Of a stretch of DNA of 64,000 nt, positions 1 through 10,346 are shown piece by piece. Under the pieces are notes generated by a model. It searched no databases, had not been told where the DNA came from, and saw only the letters and a list, made by a program, of their open reading frames with translations. The translations under genes and the position numbers were made by a program. The number at the start of each line of letters is the position of its first letter. The stretch's first letter is position 1. This DNA is from Pseudomonas migulae NBRC 103157 (GTDB lineage: Bacteria > Pseudomonadota > Gammaproteobacteria > Pseudomonadales > Pseudomonadaceae). The DNA is taken from NCBI RefSeq assembly GCF_002091715.1, contig NZ_BDAG01000006.1, positions 62,001 through 126,000 on the forward strand, written 5' to 3'.

Positions 1-1536
1 GTCGGGGTCGATACCCGGTGTAGCGGCGTCGACGTCGGCCACGGACGGCTCGGGGATTGGCGCAGCGGCCCACTCCGGCGCGTCCGGCACAACGCTATCA
101 GGCGTCGGCAACGGCATCGGGGGCAATTCGGGTTGCTCGCCAGCTGTTTCCAGCACCGGCTCGACGGCTGGCTGCTGAACGATTTCGGGCTCTACCGGGT
201 CGTTCCATGGCAGATCGACGACGGCTTCAACCGCGGCTGGCTCGGGCACGACAACCGGTTCAGGCACGACAACGGGCGCGACCGGCTCAGGCTCTGGTGC
301 GGGAACTGGAGCAACAACCGCAGCGACCGGTGCAACTGCCGCAGCGACCACCGGCGCAACAACCGGCGCGGCAGCCACTGAGTTTGCGGAATCAACTGTG
401 GCCTGGCTGATCCCCACTGGCTTTAGCGGTTGCCTCGGTGCGTCTTCGGTGTCTGCGGGCCGGAACGCCAGCATTCGCAGCAAGACCATTTCAAAACCAC
501 CACGCGGGTCAGGCGCCAGCGGCAAATCGCGGCGGCCGATCAGGCCCATCTGGTAGTAGAACTGCACGTCTTCGGCCGGCAAGGCCTGGGCCAGCGCCAA
601 CACCCGATCACGGTCGCCGTGACCATTGTCGACACCTTCAGGCAAGGCCTGGGCGATGGCGACACGGTGCAGCACGTTAAGAATTTCCGAAAGCACGCCG
701 TTCCAGTCCGGGCCTTGTTCGGCCAGATGACGGACGGCCTCGAGCAACGCCTTGGCGTCGCCTTCGATCAGCGCATGCAGTACGTCGTAAACCTGACCGT
801 GATCGAGCGTCCCGAGCATTGCCCGCACGTCGGCGGCCATGACTTTGCCCTCACCGAAGGCAATCGCCTGGTCGGTCAGGCTCATGGCGTCGCGCATCGA
901 ACCATCGGCGGCGCGGCCCAGCAGCCACAGTGCATCGTCTTCGAACGGCACATTCTCGACGCCCAGCACGTGGGTCAAATGCTCGACCACGCGTTCCGGG
1001 GTCATGTTTTTCAGGGAGAACTGCAGGCATCGCGACAAAATCGTTGCAGGAAGTTTCTGCGGATCAGTCGTCGCCAGAATGAATTTGACGTAGGGCGGTG
1101 GCTCTTCGAGGGTTTTCAGCAGCGCATTGAAGGAATGGCTGGAGAGCATGTGCACTTCGTCGATCAGGTAGACCTTGAAGCGACCGCGACTCGGGGCGTA
1201 CTGCACGTTGTCGAGCAGCTCGCGGGTGTCCTCGACCTTGGTCCGGCTCGCGGCGTCGATCTCGATCAGGTCGACGAAGCGGCCTTCATCGATCTCGCGA
1301 CACACCGAGCACTCGCCACAGGGCGTCGAAGTGATACCTGTTTCACAGTTCAGGCATTTGGCGATGATCCGCGCGATGGTGGTCTTGCCGACCCCGCGCG
1401 TTCCGGTAAACAGGTAAGCGTGGTGCAGCCGTTGGCTGTCCAAGGCATTGATCAGAGCCTTGAGCACATGGGTCTGGCCGACCATTTCGCGGAACGAGCG
1501 CGGACGCCATTTACGTGCAAGAACCTGATAACTCAT
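1..1536 (-). CDS. dnaX: DNA polymerase III subunit gamma/tau (3' end outside window)
   Basis: Clamp-loader ATPase of the replicative polymerase. Translation from the ATG at 1536 begins MSYQVLARKWRPRSF, the classic DnaX start. Walker A GTRGVGKTT, a four-cysteine zinc module (CLNCETG...CGECSVC) and the Walker B-like LIDEVHML follow in order, so the AAA+ domain is complete. The later part turns into a long Ala/Pro/Val-rich linker typical of tau, still open at base 1, so the C-terminal tau domain lies outside. I could not identify the programmed frameshift site that makes gamma in some bacteria. The gene is divergent from the next one; 122 bases separate the starts. Confidence 0.97.
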   Translation of the reverse strand, partial: MSYQVLARKWRPRSFREMVGQTHVLKALINALDSQRLHHAYLFTGTRGVGKTTIARIIAKCLNCETGITSTPCGECSVCREIDEGRFVDLIEIDAASRTKVEDTRELLDNVQYAPSRGRFKVYLIDEVHMLSSHSFNALLKTLEEPPPYVKFILATTDPQKLPATILSRCLQFSLKNMTPERVVEHLTHVLGVENVPFEDDALWLLGRAADGSMRDAMSLTDQAIAFGEGKVMAADVRAMLGTLDHGQVYDVLHALIEGDAKALLEAVRHLAEQGPDWNGVLSEILNVLHRVAIAQALPEGVDNGHGDRDRVLALAQALPAEDVQFYYQMGLIGRRDLPLAPDPRGGFEMVLLRMLAFRPADTEDAPRQPLKPVGISQATVDSANSVAAAPVVAPVVAAAVAPVAAVVAPVPAPEPEPVAPVVVPEPVVVPEPAAVEAVVDLPWNDPVEPEIVQQPAVEPVLETAGEQPELPPMPLPTPDSVVPDAPEWAAAPIPEPSVADVDAATPGIDPD

Positions 1537-1658
1537 CGAAAACCGTCGCAACGAAGGAACAGAAGCGGCTAATGCTAGCGGAGCAAGGCCAAAATTGCAT
1601 CCGGCGCGCTCGTCTAATCTGGCTAAGATGCTCTTTGGGGGTATTTATCGGAGTGTTT

Positions 1659-2393
1659 ATGCGGCTGGCCTTGGGGGCACTGCTGTTGATCAGCCTGAAC
1701 AGCGCTGCCACCGACGTGCCGTTGCGTTTCGTGGTGCCCGACAGCTGGGCGATGCCGATGGTGCAACTGGAGCGCGGCCGACCGACCCAGGGCATCCTGC
1801 ATGACGTAATGGTCAGCCTCGCCACCCAGGTCGGCGTTCCGGCCGAGTTTCACGTGCTGCCCCGGGCGCGGGTGCAAGGCGCGATGGAACACGGCGAGGT
1901 CGATGTCCGCTGCTATGCCGCGCAGTCGTGGCTGCCGAATCCCGAGGACTACCTCTGGAGCATTCCCCTCTGGAATCAGCCCGACATGCTGATCAGCCGG
2001 CAACAACCGGAGATCGCGGTGACTCCGGCAAACTTGCCGCGACAAGCCATCGGTACGGTTTTGGGTTACAGCTACCCGGCCCTGCAGCCACTGTTCGATG
2101 CCGGCCGCCTGATTCGCGAAGACGCGCGCAACCAGGATCAAGTGCTGGACAAGCTTCTGGCCGGACGTTATCGCTATGCCGTGAGCAACCAGTGGACGCT
2201 CGACTGGTTCAATCAACGCTTGCTGCCTGACGGGCAACTGCAAGGCGTGGCGGTGCTGCAGGAGCAGAGTGTCGGTTGCTACGTGCGCAATGATCCGAAA
2301 GTGCCGGCGCAGCGCATTCTGCGCACCTTGCTGAGGATGAAAATGTCCGGGGAGATCGATGACATCATCCGGCTTTACGTCGGCAAACCGTAA
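1659..2393 (+). CDS. periplasmic solute-binding-like protein (SBP_bac_3-type)
   Basis: A 244-residue protein with an N-terminal hydrophobic stretch (MRLALGALLLISLNSAA) that reads as a signal peptide ending near residue 18, followed by a region resembling family 3 extracellular solute-binding proteins (PLRFVVPDSWAMP..., EHGEVDVRCYAAQSWL). The ATG at 1659 is preferred over the upstream in-frame start at 1515 because the signal peptide then sits at the N terminus, GGAG lies 7-9 bases upstream, and the longer form would overlap dnaX. No permease or ATPase gene is adjacent, so this may be an orphan binding protein; the ligand is unknown. Confidence 0.75.
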   Translation: MRLALGALLLISLNSAATDVPLRFVVPDSWAMPMVQLERGRPTQGILHDVMVSLATQVGVPAEFHVLPRARVQGAMEHGEVDVRCYAAQSWLPNPEDYLWSIPLWNQPDMLISRQQPEIAVTPANLPRQAIGTVLGYSYPALQPLFDAGRLIREDARNQDQVLDKLLAGRYRYAVSNQWTLDWFNQRLLPDGQLQGVAVLQEQSVGCYVRNDPKVPAQRILRTLLRMKMSGEIDDIIRLYVGKP

Positions 2394-2397
2394 AAAC

Positions 2398-2426
2398 CTG
2401 TGGGAGCGAGCTTGCTCGCTCCTACA
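2398..2426. repeat. single REP hairpin
   Basis: GGAGCGAGC and GCTCGCTCC form a 9-bp stem around TT. It has the core of the Pseudomonas REP family seen many times in this window, and lies between two convergent genes, where it may also help transcription end. Confidence 0.85.
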
Positions 2427-2455
2427 TTTGATCTTCATATGCCCGACAAACGAGG

Positions 2456-4156
2456 TCAGGCTGTTTGATCCAGCCCCCGCCATTGCAGCGGTGCAACAAA
2501 CCCCTCGACCCAGCCCGGCACCTCCGCCGCCGGCATCGGTCGAGCGATGAAGTAACCCTGGGCAACGTCGCACCCCAGCTGCAACAACAGCTCACCATGC
2601 TCAATGCTTTCCAGCCCCTCGGCGACCACCTGTCGGCCAAACGCCCGGGCCAGGCCAATGACCGCCGTGGTCAGGGCCAAGTCATCGTGATCATGCAGAA
2701 TGTCGCGGATAAACGACTTGTCGATCTTGATGGTCTGGGTGCGCAAGCGCTTGAGGTAGCTCAACGATGAATACCCGGTGCCAAAGTCGCCCAATGAAAA
2801 CTGTACACCGAGCGCCTGACAGGCCTGCAGACAAGCGCTGACATGCTGGATGTTTTCGATGGCCACCGACTCGACGATTTCCAGGTCGAGCATCTGCGGC
2901 GCGACCCGGTCATGCCGGGCAAGCACCTGCCTGAGGCGGTCGACGAAGTCCGCCCGCTGAAAATGCCGGGCGGCAATGTTGACGCTGATCGGCCAGCCCT
3001 GCCCCGCTTGCTGCCAACGGTCCAACTGCAACAACACCTGATCCATCACCCACTCACCGATATCGATGATCAGGTCCGTTTCCTCCACCAGCGGCAGGAA
3101 CTCCTTGGCCGGCACCGTGCCGTCTCGCGGGTGCTCCCAGCGCAACAGCGCCTCGAAGCCGACGACAACGCCGTGTCGCATATTGACCTTGGGCTGGAAA
3201 TACAGGCGCAGTTCACCGGCAGCCAGCGCCTGGCGTACCCGTTCGACAGTCTGGTGAGTGGCCTTGACCTCTTGATCCCGGAACACATCGAACAAATGGA
3301 AACGATTGCGCCCGCTCTGCTTGGCCACATACATGGCCTGATCGGCGTGACGCAGCAGGGTTTCGGCGTCTTCGTTGTCGTGGGGAAACAGGGTGACGCC
3401 GATGCTGGCATAGACATTCAAGGCCTTGCCCTGCAGCGCGTACGGTGCGGAGATCGCCCCCAGCACTCGGTTCAGCGCCGCGCGCAACTCCGACACATCA
3501 CGCACATAACGCAACACCAGCACGAACTCGTCGCCGGCCAGTCGCGCCACCACATCCTCGCCGCGAACAATGTCGCGCAGACGCTTGGCCACCTCCACCA
3601 GCAACAGGTCGCCACTGGCATGCCCGTAGCCATCGTTGACCGCCTTGAAGCCATCGAGGTCGAGCATGCACACCGCCAGCGGAATGTTTTCCTCGCGGGA
3701 GAAGGCCAGCGCCTGATCCAGTAAATCCGAGAGAAACGCGCGGTTGGGCAGCCCGGTCAACACGTCATGGCCGACCCGCCATTGCAGGGAATGCAGCAAT
3801 TGGCGTTTTTCGCTGATGTCGAAACGAATCGCCAGGTAACGGTGAATCCGCCCGGTGGCGTCATCCAGCACCGGCACCAGGGTGCTTTCGACCCAATACA
3901 GACGGCCATCCTTGGCGCGATTGCAGATCTCGCCCTTCCAGACATTGCCCAATGCGATGGTGCGCCACATCCCGGCAAAAAAATCAGCGGAATGCAGGCC
4001 GGAGTTGAGCAGGCGATGGTTCTGCCCGAGCAGTTCATCCCGGCTATAGCCAGATATGGCGCAAAACTGATCATTGACGTAGGTAATCCGGCCGGTCAGA
4101 TCGGTCTCGGAAAAAATGGCGGCGGCATCAACGGCCCTGCGGTATTTCTCATCCAT
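2456..4156 (-). CDS. PAS-GGDEF-EAL cyclic-di-GMP protein with altered EAL metal site
   Basis: 566 residues. An N-terminal PAS/PAC sensor (about 10-125) is followed by a GGDEF domain with AGDEF at 207-211 and an inhibitory-site RxxD (RGED) just upstream, then an EAL domain starting with EALLRW at 335. Conserved EAL residues are mostly kept (VNIAARHF, LEIVES, IKIDKSF, EGLES, AQGYF), but the usual DDFGTGYSSL reads GDFGTGYSSL: residue 456 is Gly (codon at 2789-2791) where family members place a metal-binding Asp. AGDEF proteins can be active cyclases, whereas loss of this Asp is expected to weaken phosphodiesterase activity. No membrane segment is seen, so a cytoplasmic PAS-gated enzyme is likely. 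Confidence 0.93.
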   Translation of the reverse strand: MDEKYRRAVDAAAIFSETDLTGRITYVNDQFCAISGYSRDELLGQNHRLLNSGLHSADFFAGMWRTIALGNVWKGEICNRAKDGRLYWVESTLVPVLDDATGRIHRYLAIRFDISEKRQLLHSLQWRVGHDVLTGLPNRAFLSDLLDQALAFSREENIPLAVCMLDLDGFKAVNDGYGHASGDLLLVEVAKRLRDIVRGEDVVARLAGDEFVLVLRYVRDVSELRAALNRVLGAISAPYALQGKALNVYASIGVTLFPHDNEDAETLLRHADQAMYVAKQSGRNRFHLFDVFRDQEVKATHQTVERVRQALAAGELRLYFQPKVNMRHGVVVGFEALLRWEHPRDGTVPAKEFLPLVEETDLIIDIGEWVMDQVLLQLDRWQQAGQGWPISVNIAARHFQRADFVDRLRQVLARHDRVAPQMLDLEIVESVAIENIQHVSACLQACQALGVQFSLGDFGTGYSSLSYLKRLRTQTIKIDKSFIRDILHDHDDLALTTAVIGLARAFGRQVVAEGLESIEHGELLLQLGCDVAQGYFIARPMPAAEVPGWVEGFVAPLQWRGLDQTA

Positions 4157-4571
4157 GAGTCACGCTCACTGTCGCTAGCGGTGGTACCGCTCGACCAGCG
4201 CACAATGCCCGGAAGAGATGTTTTGAATCGTACTGCGCAGAGCCACGTGATCACTCCATTTACAGCGATTGATGGCCCATTGGCAGCCGAAGATCAACTA
4301 GTCTCAAAGACCCTGATAAAGAGCAGCAACCACGATTTCGGTAACATTTTGCAAGGCCTCAGGTCGCGTCAGCGCTTCACATACCGCTCGCACGAGCGCA
4401 ATGCTGGCTCTTCCATATCAGCCGAACTTCCGAAAACAGATCACCGAATACCCCTCTGGATCGGCGATTCTACGAAATGCATCACATTTTGCAAAGCAAG
4501 GTGATGAATCATGCGGTTGTCTAATGCGAAAATCTATCGTTAAGTTCTTGATTCTAAATGGGAATTGAGCG
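4157..4571. other. 415-base intergenic region between two divergent genes
   Basis: No convincing gene. It is more AT-rich than its surroundings and holds a near-perfect 14-base direct repeat, ACATTTTGCAAGGC at 4344-4357 and ACATTTTGCAAAGC at 4484-4497. The second copy lies 75 bases before the XRE regulator start and could be a regulator binding site; this is inference. Confidence 0.5.
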
Positions 4572-4886
4572 ATGCAAATTTCAAGTTTGGGTCCAGCCAT
4601 CCGGCGTTACCGCAAGGTCGCGGGGCTTACTCAGGCTGAACTCGGCGAAAAAACCGGTTTTGACCCCAAAACCATCAGCCGCTTCGAAACCGGCACCTAC
4701 ACTCCCAGCGTGGAAGCCCTGTTCCTGCTTGCCGACGTGCTGGACGTGAAGCTGAAAGCCTTTTTCGCAGATTTGGGCGACGAAGACGAACAGCGGGCGT
4801 ACCTGTTCGCAGTCATACATAAAGCCACCCCGAAGGATCTGGGAAAGCTGATTGCAGCGGTTGACCAGGCCTTGTCCAAGCCTTAG
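4572..4886 (+). CDS. XRE-family helix-turn-helix regulator
   Basis: 104 residues. Residues 8-62 form a Cro/CI-type HTH (IRRYRKVAGLTQAELGEKTG, then TISRFETGTYTPSVEALFLLADVL). The short C-terminal part (about 65-104) is acidic then amphipathic, with no recognised ligand domain. ATG at 4572 is preceded by GGGAATTGAG. It stands alone, followed by a strong terminator, and a repeated motif upstream could be its own operator. Target genes are unknown. Confidence 0.85.
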   Translation: MQISSLGPAIRRYRKVAGLTQAELGEKTGFDPKTISRFETGTYTPSVEALFLLADVLDVKLKAFFADLGDEDEQRAYLFAVIHKATPKDLGKLIAAVDQALSKP

Positions 4887-4897
4887 TGACAGAAATG

Positions 4898-4947
4898 AAA
4901 AAAGGAGGCCGACCTGTCGTGGTTTGACAGGTCAACCTCCTTTTTTT
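4898..4947. terminator. bidirectional rho-independent terminator
   Basis: GGAGG and GACCTGTC pair with GACAGGTC and CCTCC around a GTGGTTT loop, with seven T after it and six A before it. It ends the XRE gene on the plus strand and can stop transcription coming from ffs on the minus strand. Confidence 0.9.
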
Positions 4948-5065
4948 GCGCCGTTTTCAAAAACCCAAACGACGAAAATCCGCCCTGGACGAGAACCATG
5001 GCAGAACAATAAAACGGTATTTTTTGATGGATAACGCGAGAGAGGGCTCGCGGTGCGTTATGGAG

Positions 5066-5163
5066 GCAACCCCACCAGCCACACCCCGGCACACAATGTT
5101 CCCGCTGTGGCTGCTTCCTTCCGGATCTGACCAGGTTCACGGGTAATCGTTGCGGGGGGACCG
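5066..5163 (-). ncRNA. ffs: 4.5S signal recognition particle RNA (small bacterial SRP RNA)
   Basis: The minus strand contains the highly conserved SRP RNA apical region, CAGATCCGGAAGGAAGCAGCC (complement at about 5109-5129), flanked by complementary arms, with GTCCCCCCGCAACG at the 5' end and GGCTGGTGGGGTTGCC near the 3' end. Size (about 98 nt) fits the bacterial 4.5S class. It partners with Ffh in co-translational membrane targeting. Exact ends are estimated. An inverted repeat (ATAACGC/GCGTTAT, 5031-5061) lies just downstream but lacks a U run on this strand; the terminator at 4898-4947 follows. Confidence 0.93.
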
Positions 5164-5206
5164 ATGGGGTCACCATAACGACGCTCACCTGACGGCGAGC
5201 CGCGCC

Positions 5207-5234
5207 ATTGTACCTGTCTGAGACGAAGTTACAA
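5207..5234 (-). promoter_or_regulatory. sigma-70-type promoter of ffs
   Basis: On the minus strand TTGTAA (complement 5229-5234) and TACAAT (complement 5207-5212) are separated by 16 bases, close to consensus. Transcription would begin near 5200, leaving a leader of some 35 nt before the mature 5' end; a processed 5' leader is known for SRP RNA. Confidence 0.7.
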
Positions 5235-5287
5235 CCGTTGGGTGTAGATAAAAAACATGAGCGGGTTCAAGGACATGCGGCGCGCTT

Positions 5288-5366
5288 GAAAAGGTCGCAG
5301 CCTTCGGCAGCGCCTACAGGTGTACGCCCATTCATGTAGAAGCTGCCGAAGGCTGCGATCTTTTGA
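5288..5366. repeat. REPIN (pair of inverted REP sequences)
   Basis: AAAAGGTCGCAGCCTTCGGCAG and its inverse CTGCCGAAGGCTGCGATCTTTT flank a short spacer. The same REP family recurs at 6610-6692, so the peptidase gene between them is bracketed by two copies. Confidence 0.9.
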
Positions 5367-5368
5367 TC

Positions 5369-6532
5369 TCATTGCGCCAACACCTCATCCGCCCTGCCGC
5401 CCTCCTGCTGGATCACCAGGTGAATAAAGTGCAACTTGGCGATCACCGCCGGCGACAGGACGAACGGGTAGAAATCCGGTTGGCCCATGCTGCGCGATAG
5501 CTCGTTGAGCATGCCAGCCAGTTCGATCCAGGCATTGACGAAGGACAGGAACGCCATACCCCCGGGATGCTGCGGATCGTAGAGGGTTGTGGACGGAAAT
5601 GGCTGGTAGTCGAAATCCATTTCCCGCGCGCTCATGCCGAAACCGAGTGCAGTGTCCACCGCATCCATCATGTGCAGGTAGTGCGCCCAGGTTTCCGCCC
5701 AGTCTTCCCATGGATGCATAGTGGCGTAGGCGCTGACGAACTGCTGCTGCCAGTCGAGCGGCGCGCCTTGCTGGTAATGGCGATCAAGGGCATCGGCGTA
5801 ACTCGCGCGCTCGTCACCGAACAGGTTGCGAAACGGCTCCAGCCAAGGGCTGCCGGCGATCAGCCGATCCCAATAATAGTGTCCGACCTCATGACGAAAG
5901 TGCCCGAGCAGCGTGCGATAGGGTTCGTGCATTTGCACCCGGACTTGCTCACGGTGGGCGTCGTCGGCTTCCTTGATGTCGAGGGTGATCAGGCCGTTGG
6001 CATGGCCAGTCGTCGGCGGTTTGCCTTCGAGGTCGACGCCAATGAAATCGAAGGCCAGGCCGGTCTCTTCGTCCGCGGTTTTGGGAATGACCTGCAAACC
6101 CAGGCTGATCAACTGTGCAACCAGACGACGCTTGGCGGTTTCGACCTTGCGCCAGCGTTCGTGATTCTCAGGAATCGACAAATCAGGAATGGTGCGATTC
6201 AGGCTACAGGCGATACATAACGCATCGTGGTCGTTGGCAGGCAATAGCCAGTTGCACGCGGCAGGGGAATCGAGATTGGCGCAGCGGCGGAACATACCGG
6301 CGTCGGGATCGGCGTCGAGAATCCAGGTATCCGCCTGCTGGCCGGGTTGCAGCGACGACAAACGACTGTGCTCAGGCTGATAACCCAGCGCCGCCGAACA
6401 GGCCAGGCACTGGCTGTTGCGAAAGAACAGCGACTGCCCGCAGCGGCAATGCCAGACCTTGCTGTTGCGCGAACGCTCGCCGGTGAAGGGCGCGGCAATG
6501 CGCGAGCTGAGCTGTTCGAAGAAGCGGTGCAT
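5369..6532 (-). CDS. putative zinc-binding metallopeptidase (DUF2248/COG4307-like)
   Basis: 387 residues. The N terminus has a zinc ribbon-like set of cysteines (WHCRCGQSLFFRNSQCLAC). A zincin-type helix follows near residue 216, RHEVGHYYWDRL, with the HExGH core, and later conserved acidic/aromatic residues (EDWAETWAHYLHMMD) of this family. Proteolytic activity has not been assumed from sequence alone; family members are annotated as putative peptidases with unknown substrate. No signal peptide. It is monocistronic and bracketed by two REPINs of the same family. Confidence 0.8.
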   Translation of the reverse strand: MHRFFEQLSSRIAAPFTGERSRNSKVWHCRCGQSLFFRNSQCLACSAALGYQPEHSRLSSLQPGQQADTWILDADPDAGMFRRCANLDSPAACNWLLPANDHDALCIACSLNRTIPDLSIPENHERWRKVETAKRRLVAQLISLGLQVIPKTADEETGLAFDFIGVDLEGKPPTTGHANGLITLDIKEADDAHREQVRVQMHEPYRTLLGHFRHEVGHYYWDRLIAGSPWLEPFRNLFGDERASYADALDRHYQQGAPLDWQQQFVSAYATMHPWEDWAETWAHYLHMMDAVDTALGFGMSAREMDFDYQPFPSTTLYDPQHPGGMAFLSFVNAWIELAGMLNELSRSMGQPDFYPFVLSPAVIAKLHFIHLVIQQEGGRADEVLAQ

Positions 6533-6609
6533 GGCGATCTCTCCCTGGGGCTTGCCAAGACTAGATCATTGCCGCGCGAAGATCGTTCCCGCATTTTATG
6601 TGAGGAAAA

Positions 6610-6692
6610 TCAAAAGATCGCAGCCTTCGGCAGCTCCTACCTTGATGAGCGTACACCCTGTAGGAGCTGCCGAAGGCTGCGATCTTTTGATC
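6610..6692. repeat. REPIN, same family as 5288-5366
   Basis: GATCGCAGCCTTCGGCAGCTCCTAC and its inverse GTAGGAGCTGCCGAAGGCTGCGATC form a long cruciform separated by about 25 bases, between the peptidase gene start and the ligA stop. Confidence 0.9.
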
Positions 6693-6707
6693 TTGCACTT
6701 CCCGGTG

Positions 6708-9104
<2,397 letters not shown>

Positions 9105-9126
9105 TCAATCTGTAAACGCGGTTTAA

Positions 9127-9197
9127 TCATTGCAGGAGCCGGCTTGCTGGCGATGCCGGTTCGAGGACGCCATCGCCAGCAAGCCGGCTCCTGCAAG
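9127..9197. repeat. REPIN
   Basis: TGCAGGAGCCGGCTTGCTGGCGATG and its inverse CATCGCCAGCAAGCCGGCTCCTGCA are separated by about 20 bases between zipA and ligA. Same GCCGGCTTGCTGGCGAT variant as the copies near 18.6 kb and 22.1 kb. Confidence 0.92.
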
Positions 9198-9233
9198 GCA
9201 CGGGTTATTACGACTTCCCGCACGTTGCCAATT

Positions 9234-10088
9234 TCAGCGCTTCTGGGTCAGCGCGCGACGTTCGAATTCTACGATGCGCTGACGGTAATGCTCGATCGTC
9301 TGGGCGGTCAGTACGCTGCGCTGGTCATCCTTCAGTTCGCCATTCAGCTCCTGGGACAACTTGCGTGCTGCAGCCACCATCACATCAAAAGCCTGCTTCG
9401 GATGACGCGGGCCTGGCAGGCCGAGGAAGAAACTCACCGCCGGTGTGCTGAAGTGATCGATGTCGTCCAGATCGAAGATGCCCGGCTTGACCGCATTGGC
9501 CATGGAGAACAGGACTTCGCCATTGCCGGCCATGCTTTCGTGGCGGTGGAAGATGTCCATTTCGCCGAAACGCAGACCGCTTTCCAGAATGTTCTGCAAC
9601 AGCGCCGGGCCCTTGAAGCCGGCGGCGTCGCGGCAGATCACGCTGATCACCAGCACTTCTTCGGCTTGCGGTTGTTCCTTGTCGCTGACCGATGGCGAGG
9701 CCTTGGTGTCATCCGGGAAATCGTCGTCACGGCTGCTGAAGCTCGGGCCGCCGTCCAGATCCAGGCTGAGGTTCATGTCGCCTTGCGACGGTTCACCATG
9801 GCCACGCTTGCCGCGCTTGGAACCCGACTCGCGCGGTTCACGGGCAGGCATGCTCACCGACGGCAGGTCGTGCTCGTCCAGTTGCGGTTCTTTGTGGGTA
9901 TCCAGGACGCGGGGCGGGCCCAACAGCTCGGCGCTGGTGTCCTCGTCCGGCAAATTGGACAGACTCCGGTCAAGACGGAATTTCAGTTTTCCCTTGCCGC
10001 CGCGCATGCGACGCCAGCCATCGAAAAGAATACCGGCAATGACAATAATGCCGATGACGATCAGCCACTCGCGCAGACCGATTTCCAT
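9234..10088 (-). CDS. zipA: cell division protein ZipA
   Basis: 284 residues. The N terminus is a membrane anchor ([21 protein letters not shown]) with a very short periplasmic end; residues about 35-140 form a charged Pro/Ser-rich linker; the C-terminal ZipA domain (about 145-275: [35 protein letters not shown]) binds the FtsZ tail. Tethers FtsZ to the inner membrane at the septal ring. It lies between smc and ligA, the usual pseudomonad neighbours. The 258 bases upstream hold no further gene and presumably its promoter. Confidence 0.97.
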   Translation of the reverse strand: MEIGLREWLIVIGIIVIAGILFDGWRRMRGGKGKLKFRLDRSLSNLPDEDTSAELLGPPRVLDTHKEPQLDEHDLPSVSMPAREPRESGSKRGKRGHGEPSQGDMNLSLDLDGGPSFSSRDDDFPDDTKASPSVSDKEQPQAEEVLVISVICRDAAGFKGPALLQNILESGLRFGEMDIFHRHESMAGNGEVLFSMANAVKPGIFDLDDIDHFSTPAVSFFLGLPGPRHPKQAFDVMVAAARKLSQELNGELKDDQRSVLTAQTIEHYRQRIVEFERRALTQKR

Positions 10089-10346
10089 GTAATCCCGTGC
10101 CTCTATAAAAAATGCTGAAAAATAAGGGGTTTACAACTCGCAAACCGCTTTAAAACGTGGCGCCAACTCTATGTTCTGACAGGCGTTTTGCCCACGTATA
10201 CGAAAAATTGACATTAAACTAGCACGACCCAAGGCAACTTTACACCGTCTGTCACAATGGCTTGCGCGAATATGTCGATTGGCCAGCAAGTAGAGGGAGG
10301 TAAAAAAGTCCTACAAACTAAAAATACCCACCTTACGTGCGCTGAC

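Noticed and set aside
430..1572. 380-codon open frame on the plus strand over dnaX
   Set aside because: Antisense to the conserved DnaX ATPase domain; no family resemblance.
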